Below are positions 12,376-25,157 of a stretch of 64,000 bases of DNA, piece by piece. Source of the stretch: Melieria omissa. Its lineage: Eukaryota > Arthropoda > Insecta > Diptera > Ulidiidae. The notes beneath the pieces were generated by a model. It ran no database searches. It was not told where the DNA came from and worked only from the letters and a program-made list of their open reading frames with translations. The translations under genes were made by a program, and so were the position numbers. The first letter of the stretch is position 1; each line of letters begins with the position of its first letter. The stretch covers positions 9,963,532 to 10,027,531 of the forward strand of contig OZ020268.1 of NCBI GenBank assembly GCA_963971225.1, in the 5' to 3' direction.

Positions 12376-13455
12376 TCCTCTGAAATCATAATTAGTCTCT
12401 TGTCTCTTTTCTATATTTAAGAGATAAAGCTCAACTTTCAATCGACGCAGGCACTTTGGCTTTGAATTTGAAATAAGTACTCTTGCTGAAAACGAACATT
12501 CAAACTACTTCAATGCAATTAACCCAGAATGGATGCCAATCCATTAGCAACCAACCATCATGGCCAAAGAAAACATTTGAAGTAGCCAAGTGATAAGTTT
12601 CAATCATGTTTAATGATAACTTTAAGCCTGAAACACTTAAGTTAGACGATTCAATCAACATTGCAAACAATTTGTGATACACTTTCAAAAAAACTATTTG
12701 GATTCTATACTTAAGATTAAAAAAATCCTTAGATTCTGTACTATGACTCGAAAGACTCCTAAAATTTACCCAACATAGAACGAATCACACATTTTTGGGA
12801 CCATTGGTGTTCACAAAGTTGAACTTTAAGTTATTACAACGAAAATCATTTGAGCTCATAACACTGGAAAATAACAAAGTACGGAATACATTCCTAGACC
12901 AAATTTTTTGCTGTTGGGTGATTAGTTATCTAAGTAAGTAGTATCTTAGTTGGAGGTGGGAACTTCGCAACTGGAACCAAACAACCAACAAACCAACCCA
13001 TTGGTCTCAGGTAAACAAAGCGTAAAAGAATTTCAACCGCTTTAAATTCATCGTTCATTACATCACAACAATCCAGGTCACGCACAGCTAAACCATTCAT
13101 CTGTAACCTAACTATTCAACTATTTTCGATTCCTGAATTTGTCATTGTTTTCGGAATTTCGCCACATGTTCTGTGCGACCGCAGCACAAAATGCAAAATT
13201 TTGGAAATATCATGCATTGCAAAATCATGCATTTGAAATTTTACAGCCGCTGATGCGTTTTATGTTTTCGACAAAATACAATATTTGCTGCATGTTTTAT
13301 AATTTGAACATAATGAAGTGTGAAATAACATTACACAATAATATGCAGAAAAACAGATCGGCGCATACAATGGTACAGTGGGGAAATTCTGTGAATTGTG
13401 GTGTAATTGTAAAATTTGTCAGTGCGAATTGTACGAGTTTCGTATGAAGAGAGAC
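12376..13455. other. Unique DNA, no gene seen
   Basis: AT-rich sequence with short open frames on both strands (12500-12688 minus, 13139-13447 plus). None has recognisable motifs or splice context. Confidence 0.5.
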
Positions 13456-13459
13456 TCTG

Positions 13460-13925
13460 TGCAGTAAAACAGTCTGATGGTAAATTTGAGCAAAATATGG
13501 TGTATGCTTCTAGGCGCAGGGAGTTGTGGGGACTAAGAACTCACAGGTCGCAGGTCAAGACCGACAGATGTGCTTTTGAAATCAGGGCTGTGGTGGTAAA
13601 TCAGGGCAAAACATGGTGTATGCTTCTAGGCGCAGGAACTCGTAGGGACTACAATGTCGCAAGTCCCAGGTCGAGGCCGACAGAAGTGCTTCTAAAATCA
13701 GTCTGATTGTGGTGGTAAATCTGAGCAAAACATGGTGTATGCTTCTAGGCGCAGAGACTTTTAGGCACTAAGATCTCACAGGTCGCAGGTCGAGACCGAC
13801 AGATTTGCTTTTGGAATCAGTCTGGTTGTGGTGGTAAATCTGAGCAAAACATGGTGTATACTTCAAGGCGCAAGAACTTGTCGCAACTAGGATCACACAG
13901 GTCGAAGCCGCCAGCTGTGCTTTTA
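13460..13925. repeat. Tandem array, ~118-bp unit, four copies
   Basis: Each unit contains gtggtggtaaatctgagcaa, aaacatggtgtatgcttcta, ggcgcaggaact, cacaggtcgcaggtcgagac and cgacagatgtgctttt. Units begin near 13469, 13583, 13698 and 13818. Short frames running through the array are by-products of the period. Confidence 0.85.
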
Positions 13926-16900
13926 AGGATGTAAAGGATTTTGTGTACCTTAACTTCGTCATTGGTAGCAATAGTGATGTCAAACTGAGGTCAAACCCTC
14001 ACTACCCCCGAAATATCTGTTTGTTAAACAATTTTTTTTGTTCGCCCCAGTTGACGAATTTTCTCAAACAGACACATAAATCGGGTCCTGTTTTATTAAG
14101 CGATCGATTCTCTCACCAATAGCTGCCTCCATGTGTCTTCAGTAGACAGCTGACTAGCAGACACCGCTCTCGATCCATAAAGCTTGCGCCATATAGAACG
14201 TTTATTAGTCCATCTGAGCTTTTTTATGACTCGCGAAAACCACTTAAAATTCGAACAATCAGCAAATTTCATTTCTTCAATGTGTTCCAAAATTTGCTAC
14301 ACATCGTTCACAGTGCCGAACCTACGGCCGTCCGATACAATTGTCCGGTCATTATTCACATACAAACTCGGAGCGCCAGGCATTGTTTTATTATTTCGCG
14401 CGACCGCAGTAAAAACAAAAATCAACGCCAAATCGAAATCGCAATGCGAGCGGAGCACGGCAGCTGCAGCTCAGTGATTGTAATTACACTGTCAGACCGG
14501 CACAATCGCTGCGCCAACACAAAGCAGCGCCTAGCATACTTTTGGGCGCACACGCGCCCATTTGGCGCATTTCGGAATAAATTAAATCTTAAATGACACC
14601 GCACACGACACGACAACGACGGCCGTAGGCGCACAAGTGGGCGCCGCTGTTTGTGCGGTTATTTGCGATAAATGGCGCATGTTGTGCGGTCGACGGATTT
14701 ATCCGAAATCAAATGGCGAAAATTCGGGCGCAACGCGCCAAATCGTCCAAATCGTGCAATGTTTGCTCTGGTAATGCGTTGCTTGCGCTAATTAGCGCCG
14801 CAAATGAAAAACCAGCGCCGATACCATTGCGCGTAATTTGATATTTTGTTTGTGATTGTTGTTGTTGCTACAGTTGTGTTGTTATGTTTCGCCTGTGAAT
14901 TGTATTGTTTCATGTTGTGTTGTGTGGCGCTCTACGGCATAATTATTGTAATAACAACAACGACAACGGCAGTTGTAACAAAATACATTTTTCCCCAGCG
15001 GCACATGAAATTTATTTGTTGTGTATTGGCGCATAATTTCATTTCGACTTTCCAAGGTTTTTTTTTGGTTGAGTTTATGGGATATTTTTGGTGTTTGTTG
15101 TTTGTTGTTTGCATAAATCGCAACATTGCTGACTGGATTTGGTTAGCTGCTTATTATCGCTGGGGACATGGTACAAAATATATTTGTGTCAATAAATCTG
15201 AAATGTTAGTTGCTGCTACGTCGATTTGTGTCATTAATGCTGACAACGCTGACAGTTGAAATGACCAACGAAACATTTAAAGAGAAGCATTGCTAAAATT
15301 TGGGTAAAAATAAGAGCTGAAGTTTACCAAAAACTTATTGAAAGTTGCCTCAAGTGTGTCTCATATAGAGGCAGCCATCCTAAACTAACATAAGCCTCAA
15401 AAGAATGAAGTCCTTGAGCAAGTCTCGGAGTTTGTATATCAATTAGTTGACAAGAAGTAAATTATAAGATAAGATAATAAATGATAAGATAATGATTTAA
15501 TGAGACTGACAGATGAATGTTAAGAACCGTCGCTTTAACAATAAAATACCCGGACAATCCAACCGCAAAACATGGAATCCAGTGGCGCACGAAAGAAGCA
15601 ATTTTGATGTTTCAATATCTGTTTGAACCAAATAGTAAAAGTCTTGGAAGAAGAATTTGCAGGTTCAATATCTGTTTGAACCAATTATAAACTCAAATAG
15701 TATTAAGCTTGAACATTTTTTATGAAAGTCCTCCAAATTCATTTGACTATGACAAACAGTAAAGTCTTTGAAGATTTTCTTTCATAAAGCTGTGTAAAAA
15801 AATGTAAAAAAACTTCAATGAAGTAAGTTCTACTTTCGGGACCATTCTAATGTTAATAGTACCTGTGGTTGTTTCTGTTTAATAAAAAAAATCAAGTCAC
15901 TTATCCATCTCTCACATAACTTACAGCATATAATTTTTTAACCTGACATTATCAATAGATCATCTATCACAGCCACAAGCTGACTGTTCGTCAATCTCAT
16001 CTGATATGTTTTTTAAAAAAAGTTCAGGGTCATTGTTGCAGTTCTGCATCTCTGGCGGCGAACATCACAATGTCCCCGCGCACTCAATCGGCAACGCCGT
16101 TTAGTTATAATTGAACGCATTTATCATAACCGCATTGCATATAGCAATGTAACTCAACCGACAACGCCGTAATTGGATCATATAAATGTCAACTTTATCC
16201 ACAAACAATTACAATGCGAAATTGAAAAGTGAAATGCTGGCAGCAAATGCCGCACATGCAATAAGCGCCGACTGTGGTCAAGTAAGAGTGCATTAAATTT
16301 CACCGCGAGTACGCGAGAAGTGGTCAAAAAGAAGAAACAATATGTCAGAAAAAAAGTTTGATTTTGGTGTTCATTTACTCTCAATTCTTGTCGACTTCAT
16401 CAACAACATGTATACGATTCTATATGAATCAAATCGGACCCTCTCAGTCATCTAATAATGACTTAACCATGACTTAAATAAGCTTATATAAGCTGCTTAC
16501 AAGAACGAGTACTCTTCTACTCCCGAGTAGGAAGACTTGATAATGATAATGAAGATAAAATCACAGCATTGACATGACATCTTAGATAAATGATTCCACT
16601 ATATACTATATATACCGAACTAAAAATAGAGCTGGTATGATTTTTATGATTTCGAAAGATTAAAATTTTCTGAGAAATAAATTTCATTTTAATGTAGTAA
16701 GTCAGTGAGGTTGCAGTGATTGTTAGGGCTTAGAACGTTGCTGCAAGACATGTTTAGAGCACGAGAATGCCATCTTTGAGGAATGTGTACTGTCTGCAAA
16801 GTCTATAGGGAGTATTTCTTCCGATTGAAGTTTTGCCAGGGTAAGTGATTAGCCTATCGCTAGCAGTCCCAGGGTATGGAGTTACCATCTGTAAAACCCT

Positions 16901-17004
16901 AAAAGAGATAACTCCTTATGTGAAACTTCATAATTAAGATTTGAAAGACTCTGTGCATCCGTTGCTGATAGGTAGGTTTTTTGAAAATGCATATGTTGGA
17001 TTCT
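13926..17004. other. Unique DNA with one SINE/LINE-tail fragment
   Basis: 14100-15260 is GC-richer (GCGC-dense around 14480-14840) and could include conserved non-coding sequence. The short frames there, e.g. 14846-15259, lack recognisable motifs. 16030-16320 is similar. Confidence 0.45.
15346..15400 (+). mobile_element. Fragment of a SINE 3' tail
   Basis: The sequence gcctcaagtgtgtctcatat, agaggcagccatcc, taaactaac matches the last ~55 bases of the SINE at 17017-17416 with several mismatches. No head or body is attached. Confidence 0.55.
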
Positions 17005-17016
17005 TTGATGGACTTT

Positions 17017-17416
17017 CGGCCTCGATAGTCAAGCGGGTAGCGCGCTGACTTCTCATACCAAAGGCTCCAGGTTCGATTCCTGGCTCGGGCTGGTGAACAA
17101 CTCATCTACTTCTATCGCTATCCACATGAAGGGAATGAGAATTGCAAGAATCGCACAAGTGCGCTCTTGGCAGGCAATGGCAAAAAACCTCCAAGTGTGA
17201 ACGAAAAACTGCCAATCGCCGTTCGGATTCGGCGTTAAACTGTAGGTCCATCCCCCCCCTTTCCCCATCCGCTTGAAATGTGTGCTGTAACATATGTTGG
17301 CAAAACAGTGTTGCATACACAGTTCAAAAACGGGTGAAATATGTGGTATCACAATGGGCCTTTCAGGCCTCCGAGTGTGTCTCTCATAGAGGCAGCCACC
17401 GCAACCTAACCTAACC
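17017..17416 (+). mobile_element. tRNA-Met-derived SINE, full length, 400 bp
   Basis: A perfect 12-bp duplication, ttgatggacttt, flanks the element (17005-17016 and 17417-17428). The head is a tRNA-like unit, followed by a ~250-bp body and a tail ending agaggcagccaccgc and then aacctaacctaacc. Body frames such as 17053-17352 on the minus strand are chance ORFs. Transcription would be by RNA polymerase III from the internal A and B boxes in the head. The element encodes no protein and must use reverse transcriptase from a partner LINE. The exact flanking duplication and near-identity to the 55-kb copy point to fairly recent insertion. Confidence 0.92.
17019..17090 (+). promoter_or_regulatory. 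tRNA-Met-like Pol III promoter head of the SINE
   Basis: 72 bases align with elongator tRNA-Met. They start gcctcg, have an A-box region atagtcaagcgggtagcgcg, a tctcata anticodon loop with CAT at 17054-17056, a perfect T-stem ccagg/cctgg and a perfect B box ggttcgattcc. The acceptor stem pairs poorly, so this is a SINE head and not a working tRNA gene. Confidence 0.88.
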
Positions 17417-17428
17417 TTGATGGACTTT

Positions 17429-20130
17429 TATGGAATGAGGCGATGAGTTCTTGTTATACTTGTAATAAATAAGAAGATAATAAAAATAAATACTTAAAAT
17501 TTGTGAACTGATTTCTTTTTGAACTGATCTTCATCACCTTGAAGTAGAAAATTTCATGTTTCAAATTTTTATGCACAGCGCCTGCGCAAATGTTGCACTG
17601 TGCATCGTTGCCACAAAATGAAATTGTAATTATTGTTATAATTGTTTTACCTTTTTTAAGCACAACACACACACAGTTAAATACAATAAATTATTGTTTA
17701 AGTGCATATTAAGCGTCTGCATAATGCATATGCAGAATCCCTTTGTGCAGCGCGCCATAAATTCTTAAATAATTTCCACTGGTTGGCCGGCTGATGTTTT
17801 GCCTTTTGCAATTTTTGCAAAATTCTTTTTACTTTTTTATTATTTTTTTTTTAATTTTTATTTTGTATTAATACTGTAAAGCCAACAAAAGGTTAATTTT
17901 AAATTAATGCGTCAGCGCACAAGTGTCGATATTTATTTATTTTACATTATTATTCGAGTTATTATTGAGTTGTGCATATTTTCGATTGCATACTCTGCGG
18001 CCGCAATAAAGATGTCCCCAGCTAGCGACTGCGGTTAGCAAAGGAATACTACTGAATGCACGCACACACACTCACACTCACACATATATAAATGTGCATG
18101 TCTGCATGAATTTTAATTGCGTTCGTGCATTACCGCACACAAAAGACGTATCGACTGCTGGTCGTTGTCATGCGCCAACATACAAAATAGCACGCACACT
18201 CACACATACACATACACTGACACTTGCAACACATATGCACTCATATATATGGCAACACGTTTGGCGCTGATTTATGGTGAATTGGTGAGGATTCAATTCA
18301 ATTTGGCATGTCGCATCTGGGTCGGCGGTCTGCATGCTGAAATTTGCTTGCAAAGTGTCCATTTAAATGCAATTAATCTGCAGTCGTTTGGCACTGAACG
18401 CAAGATATAAAATGCAATTTAAAAATTCGACAACAGTCAAGTGGTCGCACGAGTCGTGTCTGTCACAGTCTGTGCAAAAAGTATGCGGAAATTTGTAGTT
18501 TGAAAGATGCGCATAAAAGTTATGGCAAATCGTAAAATTCAAATAATTATTTCAACTTAACAGCTCACACAGACTAGCAAACTCCTTCACACTGATGTCA
18601 TTACTTCCGTGTACTTTTCACACAGACTGCATTTGAGAAGTCATTCAGCTACAGCTACATTTCATGTATACAATTCGACATGTAATCTGATTTGACTTTT
18701 GAAAGCTGCAATTAAATTTTCTGCAATTCTTTGCATAATTTTTAATGCCAACATTTTACATGAATCCAGTTGATGCAAAATATTGAATAAAAATATAAGA
18801 AAGAAATACTTAAACAAGTAAATGCAAATCACCTAAATTGCTTTCACAGAATTGTTCTGCCTCACACAAAACACACACAAAATTGTCTCCAATTACAATA
18901 TTTTCTTGTTTTCTTTATTATATTTTATAAGTCTCTGCATAAAATGTGTGTTTTTCGTTTGACTACTCAGCTCTCAAGTGCTGTATGTCTGTATGTCCTT
19001 GAAATTCATCCACAACATTTGTGTATCCCGAACAATTTTGCTTACAATGTCAACATTAATACCAGAACAAGTGTCTCTGTCATTCATATTTCTGCTTGAG
19101 AGTGCACAAAACACACACGCACACATGCATTGCAAAATACTGACTGAAGTTATTTTGTAGAATTTTTGGCTAAATTAAACACTTTCCTTCCTTGACATAA
19201 TTTTGTAAGCATTCGTTTGTTTTATGCTTGAATAAAACTATAAAAATTGTTATCAAAATATTTTTAAATTTTACTGAATATTGTTTTTCTCTAACTTGTA
19301 ATAAATAAATGTATTATGCATGTTCATTTTAAATAAATACAAATACTCGTATGTTTTTGAGCGCTTCGATGAATTCCTTGGAACAGTTTGTTTCAACTAT
19401 TTGCAAAGAGCCAACCTTTGCTGCGTTCTAGGACTCGTCGGAGTGAAATGGGATGAATTTAAAGCAGAATTTTGAATGATGCATAAATATTGAAAGATAA
19501 TATTGATACATAAATATTAACAACATAATCTGCAAGGATCAAGCAAGAGAAAGGCGCATTAGGCAACATAGCCAACAATGGAAACTACCGAACACTCCAG
19601 TTCATTTTGCTTAGAAACTTGAACTTGAACTTGAAAACTTGATATTCGTCATACAAATCTTAGTCTAAGTTCAACAAAATAGCTTTTTCAGGTCATCTCA
19701 TGACACTAAGTTTCGATCTACGCCCATTAAATATCACTAGCTTGTGTTAAGCGATATCTGCAGATGCTGAAGAAGTAAGTAAGTAAGAAACTGGAGACGT
19801 TGGAGAAGTCGAATGCTGCTGTCTTGTCTGTAGATGCTATCAAGGTAAAAATAGATTGAAGGCTATACCTCACTTTCTTTGCCTCTGCCTAGTTCTCCAG
19901 GACTGCTTACTACAAGCTCTGATCTCACAGATTAAACTCAACTCTACGATATCTGCAGATACTGTGCAGTACGATAAAGTTAGGGACGTGCCCTACTTCC
20001 AATGATCTGCTCGGTGCTCCAAGATTCTTGACTCTACAGGGAAGAAACATAGTTGGAACATAATGGAACAAAAAGCAAAGAATTCAAACACGTAGGCATA
20101 CGGGAAAAAAGTGAACTAATTAACTTTGGA
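17429..20130. other. Unique DNA, no gene seen
   Basis: CA/TG-rich patches (18055-18250, 18860-18880, 19105-19130) sit in AT-rich DNA. The frame at 18117-18410 has no recognisable domain. Weak 'gatatctgcagatgctg' repeats occur at 19750, 19830 and 19950. Confidence 0.5.
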
Positions 20131-20434
20131 ACTTCTCATACCAAAGGTTCCAGGTTCGATTCCTGGCTCGGGCTGGTGAACAACTCCTCTAATTCTATCG
20201 CTATCCACATGAATGGAATGAGAATTACAAGAATCGCACAAGTGCGCTCTTGGCAGGCAATGGCAAAACCTCCAAGTGTGAACGAAAAAATACCAATCAC
20301 AGTTCGGATTCGGCGTTAAACTGTAGGTCCCCTCCCCTCCCTTTCCCCATTCGCTTAGAATGTGTGCTGTAACATATGTTGGAAAAACAGTGTTGCATAC
20401 GCATTTCAGAAAAACTGGTGAAATATGAGATATT
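20131..20434 (+). mobile_element. 5'- and 3'-truncated SINE copy
   Basis: It starts inside the tRNA-like head (acttctcataccaaagg), keeps the B box ggttcgattcc and most of the body, and stops after gcatttcag...ggtgaaatatgagatatta. It then passes straight into repeat D. The A box and CCTAA tail are absent, so it should not be retrotransposition-competent. Confidence 0.88.
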
Positions 20435-20439
20435 ACTCT

Positions 20440-20550
20440 CATTTTCCTTCCCTATCCCCCAGGAGTATAGTACAATGGTCTGAAATGGACTGAGTGCTAT
20501 GGAAGGCTTGTAGCCTTCCTGCCCACCCTCACATCCATCCATCATCCATT
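20440..20550 (+). repeat. Interspersed repeat D, copy 2
   Basis: Homologous to 12262-12375 (agtacaatggtctgaaatgg, actgagtgctatgg, cctgcccaccctcacatcc), ending in a catccatccatcatccatt tail. It abuts the truncated SINE. Confidence 0.65.
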
Positions 20551-21256
20551 CAACTTTCGAACATTCAGGCATAAGAGTGGAATGGGCGCTTCTCGGCGCA
20601 CTGGTCACTTCCAAGATGTTAATTAGCATTGAATTACAATAGCAATGAATTACACCGTGCGACAGCATTTTTCACACCAGGAAAACTCTTTATGTGCGTG
20701 AAACTAGAGACCGAATATAGTAATACTGCGTACTCAGTTTTTCATTTCTACATTCTTTGTCCTTTTTCAAAGGATTTCAAAATTTTGAAGGAGATAAAAA
20801 AGAAAAAATATATAAAAAATACTTAACCTGGTTAGAAAATGACGAAATGTATACAAAATGAAAGAGGAAAGGCTCAGAAATGTAAATGAAATGGATTTTT
20901 TATCTTTTTGTAAAAAAAGGATATGAAAAAGGTCCTTTGAAACTTTTAATCCTTAATATCCTAGAAAATTTATATTTTGATTTTCTTGAAAAAAAAGTTG
21001 TTAAAACCCAAAATCTCCTTAATGTCAAAATTTCATTACTCTAACTTTATTGGCTCGAAAATTAATATATTTAAAAAAGGCGGAAGCTTCAATTCTAATG
21101 AAGCACAAAAATTCTAATTTAATTATTTGGGTATCAGAACAAGGGTTTTGAGGCTCATGGGTATGTTTTTTCAGATCAAGTTTAAGTCCACTCTACTTGA
21201 CAACTTGAGATTCCCGCTTAATTTGCCTTAAATCTGCGCTACCTGCGGAAATATCT
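20551..21256. other. Unique DNA, no gene seen
   Basis: AT-rich, with no supported gene. Confidence 0.5.
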
Positions 21257-21424
21257 GAGTAGGTCCTGTGGTGCCAAGGAACCAACGGTGATCGCTTCTC
21301 AGCACATCAGTGCTAAATGTCTCAAACCGAGAGGTAGACACACAGAAAGTTGTCGTCCGTTTCATCCTCCTCACCGCAAACAGAACATAGCCAGGACTGC
21401 CCTTTTCTCATGAGTATGAATTCA
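21257..21424 (-). pseudogene. LINE ORF2 C-terminal fragment
   Basis: On the minus strand the frame reads C-S-V-C-G-E-E-D-E-T-D-D-N-F-L-C-V, followed by a frameshifted RFETF...LRS segment homologous to the plus-strand fragment at 11530-11675. The pattern is the CxxC...HFLCxC zinc-knuckle-like tail of non-LTR retrotransposon ORF2. It is interrupted by a stop near the second cysteine pair, so it is dead. Confidence 0.65.
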
Positions 21425-21774
21425 TGAAAGAGTTCGGAAACAAAGGATCTGAGAACAATTTAAATGACTCAAAACCTTTCGTTCCAAAACTCTTGAAATT
21501 TAAATTATTCGGTTTAAAATCGCGAGTATCAAATCAAGATACCAAATACCAAGCATGTAGAAATTACACGAAAATTCACAGGGAACATCGCTCGCTGTTA
21601 GTCCTGTGAGCCCAATTATGAGACTGTATACTATGTTGTGTGCATTTCTTTTCTGGTTTTTAAGATAAACTTTGTTTTTTTCAATAATGTAATAATAAGT
21701 ATATTTCTTCTTTCCAACAAAACTAATGCCTTGTGTTAGTTTAAAAGTAATAATTGTGTAAAAAGTAATTCTTT

Positions 21775-21877
21775 AATATTTATAAAATTCTTTTAAATTT
21801 GTATGTAGTTTTATAGTCGATCCAAATATTTCGGGGGGTTTCGACACCCAAAACACCCCCTGGATCCGCCACTGGCT
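21775..21877 (-). mobile_element. Terminal fragment of a CAGTGGCGGATCC-type repeat (family E)
   Basis: Read on the minus strand it starts cagtggcggatccagggg and continues through a G-rich run to ccgaaatatttggatcgac and an AT-rich interior. The opposite-strand homologue begins near 63882. The CAGTG end suggests a hAT-type non-autonomous element, but no complete copy with a target duplication is visible. Confidence 0.5.
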
Positions 21878-21884
21878 GGTCCCC

Positions 21885-22052
21885 ACTGGTGCGCTCATGA
21901 TTACATTTTGGGAAGTTGGGTGTGCCGCACACAACTATTGAGCCGAATACCATTTGAAAACAATATTATATATCCCCATTTTTTGTAATAAACAGATATT
22001 TGGAGGGGTTTGAAAATCTAATCACCTCTCCTGGCTAGTATGCGCCACGACG
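21885..22052 (+). mobile_element. Family E repeat, second fragment
   Basis: This shares order and motifs with 34237-34420 (inverse) and with the host sequence around 44656/46137: actggtgcgctcatgatta start, ttgggtgtg, caactattgagccgaatacc, atatttggaggggtttga, and a gcgccac end. Confidence 0.45.
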
Positions 22053-25000
22053 CCTCTCTATGTGGAATTTTATAACTGGGTTGCGAAAAACGCCCTCTTT
22101 GCATCCGTTGCTTCTAGGTAGGAGGTGTTGTTGGAAAACAATGAACAATGAACTTCTTTTGGATGATGTATACACTGTGATACATTTTCGTTGTTGTTAT
22201 TGCGCTAGTACAGCTACTGAATATGGAAATCTGCTCCTAGATGTTCATCACACCTGAAGGGGGAAGGAAGGACACTAATAACTCTGGACAGTTTTGGCTT
22301 AATTCTTGCATTTAAGTTAATTTCTGAGCTTTGATGTATGCAGAGACCTATAGTAGAATTTTATGGCAAATATTTTCGTGGTACATTTTGTCCTCAAAAA
22401 GTCCTGTTTTACAGGACATTTTTGGCATTTTAGAAAAAAGGGTCAAATTTACTCATACAAATAGGATCTACAGGGTTAAAATGCTCCACAAAAATGTTCT
22501 TCATAGTGTTTTATATCAAATTACTGAACACATCATTTACCTAAAATGTGAAGTTACATGGTTTTCGTGTGCCGATTCCCCATAAGATTGCGCAAAAAAA
22601 AAGGAAAACTTTGACTCCCTAAAAAAAACGCAGACGTAAACTTTCAAAACGCCAATATACGTATATATTTTTTTGGTCTTCTCTACCAGAATCCGTTGTG
22701 AGAACCTGGTAGAAAAAAATTTGATTTTGCTGTCCAGTGTAAAAAAGAAGCATAAACATTGTTTTTGTTAGTTATCGATGATCTATTTAGATATGTTTAA
22801 TGATTTGGTTAATTCGGGGAAGAAGAAAGAGGAACGGCAGTTATCCAACCCTAACTTTACTTAAACTTTCTTTACTTAAACCTTACCCAACTTAACTTAA
22901 GTTAAGTTAGGTGAGTTTAAACCAATGCAACTTTCCCAAATTTATTACTTATTCTTCGATCTCATCGATTAGATGAGACCAACTAATTTCCAGATTGGGT
23001 TTCGACAACTCAGACATAGTCGTCTTTTTCTTCTACCATCGTAAAAATACAATGCAACTTTTTGAATTTTGTACAAAAGCTTCTGTACTTCCCCATTCCA
23101 TCCATGCAATACTTCTTGAAAATACACAAAAAGCGCCAAAAATAATCGAGAGAAACATTTTACCTAACCGAGTTGAAATAAAATATTAAAATTTAACCTA
23201 CACTTGACCCACTTCAACTTAACATTGAACGTTAATTTAATTCTGTCATGGCAGCGCCCCTCACTCTGAGCTCAATTGTTCCCCATCTCCCCCCTTTGCG
23301 CTGTGTTTTTTAAGCTTCTGAGCTAATATTCAGCCATATTCTCATATAACAATAACTTCAACCCTCCCTCTCTTCACCATCCTAACCAACAAAGCAATTT
23401 TTTGTTTGCCTGTTTTTCGAGCGTAAAACGTTTACTATGCTTTTAATTGCAATTTTATGTCGAGGGTGCGAACAAAGTTGCAGGTGAAATTCTCGCAGCG
23501 AAACGACAACGCAAAGCCGCGTCGGAATTGTGCAAAAAAGGTCAGCTTGTGCAGCCAAGAATTGTTAATTGCCATAAATAAACAGCCGCAGCGGCGCCTC
23601 GGTGCACAACGAACGCGCAGTTTTTTTGGAGATTGGGGGGTAAAGGTCGCAGGGCGGCAGGTCAACGCCGGCGTCAGCGTCACATTTGTTGGCGGTGACC
23701 AACATTCGTTGTGCATTCTTACATTGTTGTTGTCATAAGTGTGCAGAAGATATGCTGCTGCCAGAAGAAATCTATTTTAAATAAACCAAACTGAACTCAC
23801 ACATACACACACACACACAGAGAGAGAGAGATAGAAAAGCGCTGCTTGAGGTTTAGCGCTCGCAGCTCGCATTTCATTGTCAGTGTTGCGCGAATAAGTA
23901 CATAAGACCCGTTATAATTAGCACCAGCAACAACAATAGCAATAACAACAATGGCAATGAATTTGGCGCACAATAAAAAGCCCACATTAACACCCATCGA
24001 CCAACGCCCACGAGCGCGCGCCCGTTCAGTAAATTGCTGTTAGGTTAAACGTTTATCGCACCAACAACAACAACAATAATAACAATTGAGGAAAAAAGGT
24101 AATGATGGGTAAATTATGAAAATTATAGAGGCCAAAGCGACTTTGCTGCTGCTGTCGCTGTTCGGTTGGAAGGGGCGCACACGTAAAATCGGTTGACCGG
24201 AGTTGGACGGCTGAACGAACCGTTTAAGGCGCAGTGTTAGGTCCATAAAAAGATTAAGAGTGGCGGCGTTAATTTATAGCGCGCAAATATGTTCAAGTTG
24301 TTTACGGCCCATTGAGAACGCAAGTGGCGTTGGCCAAGTGGACGTAGACGCCAAAGACGACGACGCTCGAAGCAGCGCCACCGGCATTAAAATTGTGTAA
24401 AATATGTGCGAGCATAAATTTGCGGCCTATTGTGCGCAAATTTGCGAGCGGCAAATTGTTGCGTGTAATTTTTAAGTGTTATTAACGTGTTTAAAGCACA
24501 GTTTGAAGAGCGCCGGCCGCGCGGCATTTATGCTGCACGGACACTATTAATCATCGTCGCACTTGCAGAGGCACACACACACTCACAAACACCCACACAC
24601 ACTCACACATACAGTTGTATAGTTCACACGCCCAAATATTTTCCGCACGTGCCCCAGCTGCGGAACTAGCAGCAAACTTTCGGCACTGCAACAACAATTG
24701 TCAGTATTGCATGTCAGCCAAACAGCTCACTTAAGTTTTTTCGGATTTTTCTCTCGCTTCGACTCAAGTATGCGCCAGCAGCAGCAGCGTGCGTGCTCGT
24801 TTGCCCCACCCGCCGTCAACGTCTTCGCCGCCCGCTGACAACTACACGCAGATTGGTTTCCTTCAATGTCAAGTGGGTCATGCTGCCGGCTGTTGTTGGT
24901 GTTGATGATGTTGCTGATGCCACTTGACAGCTGAACGTCGCCGTAGTGCTGCAGCACTGCACTTCAGAGTCAAGTTTGAGGTTAAGTGTTCAGCTTGTCA

Positions 25001-25157
25001 CGTGAGCGTGAGTGCCCAAAAGCTGGCAAGAGTTTTTTTGCTGGTGTTGGTTTTCTAAAATCAGCGAAAAATGTGCTAAAACGGGAAAAATCAAATGTGG
25101 AATTTTGAAATTGTGTTGTGGATTTCTAAACAACAAAATGAAAATATTTATGAAGCT
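22053..25157. other. Unique DNA, no gene seen
   Basis: GC-richer sections at 23430-23740, 24120-24480 and 24740-24990 may be conserved non-coding. A composite (AC)n(AG)n microsatellite is at 23798-23832. Overlapping open frames on both strands at 23435-23738 show no domain. No splice-consistent exon pair was found. Confidence 0.45.

Noticed and set aside
17019..17090. A functional tRNA-Met gene
   Set aside because: The acceptor stem does not pair and the sequence continues into a SINE body with target duplications.
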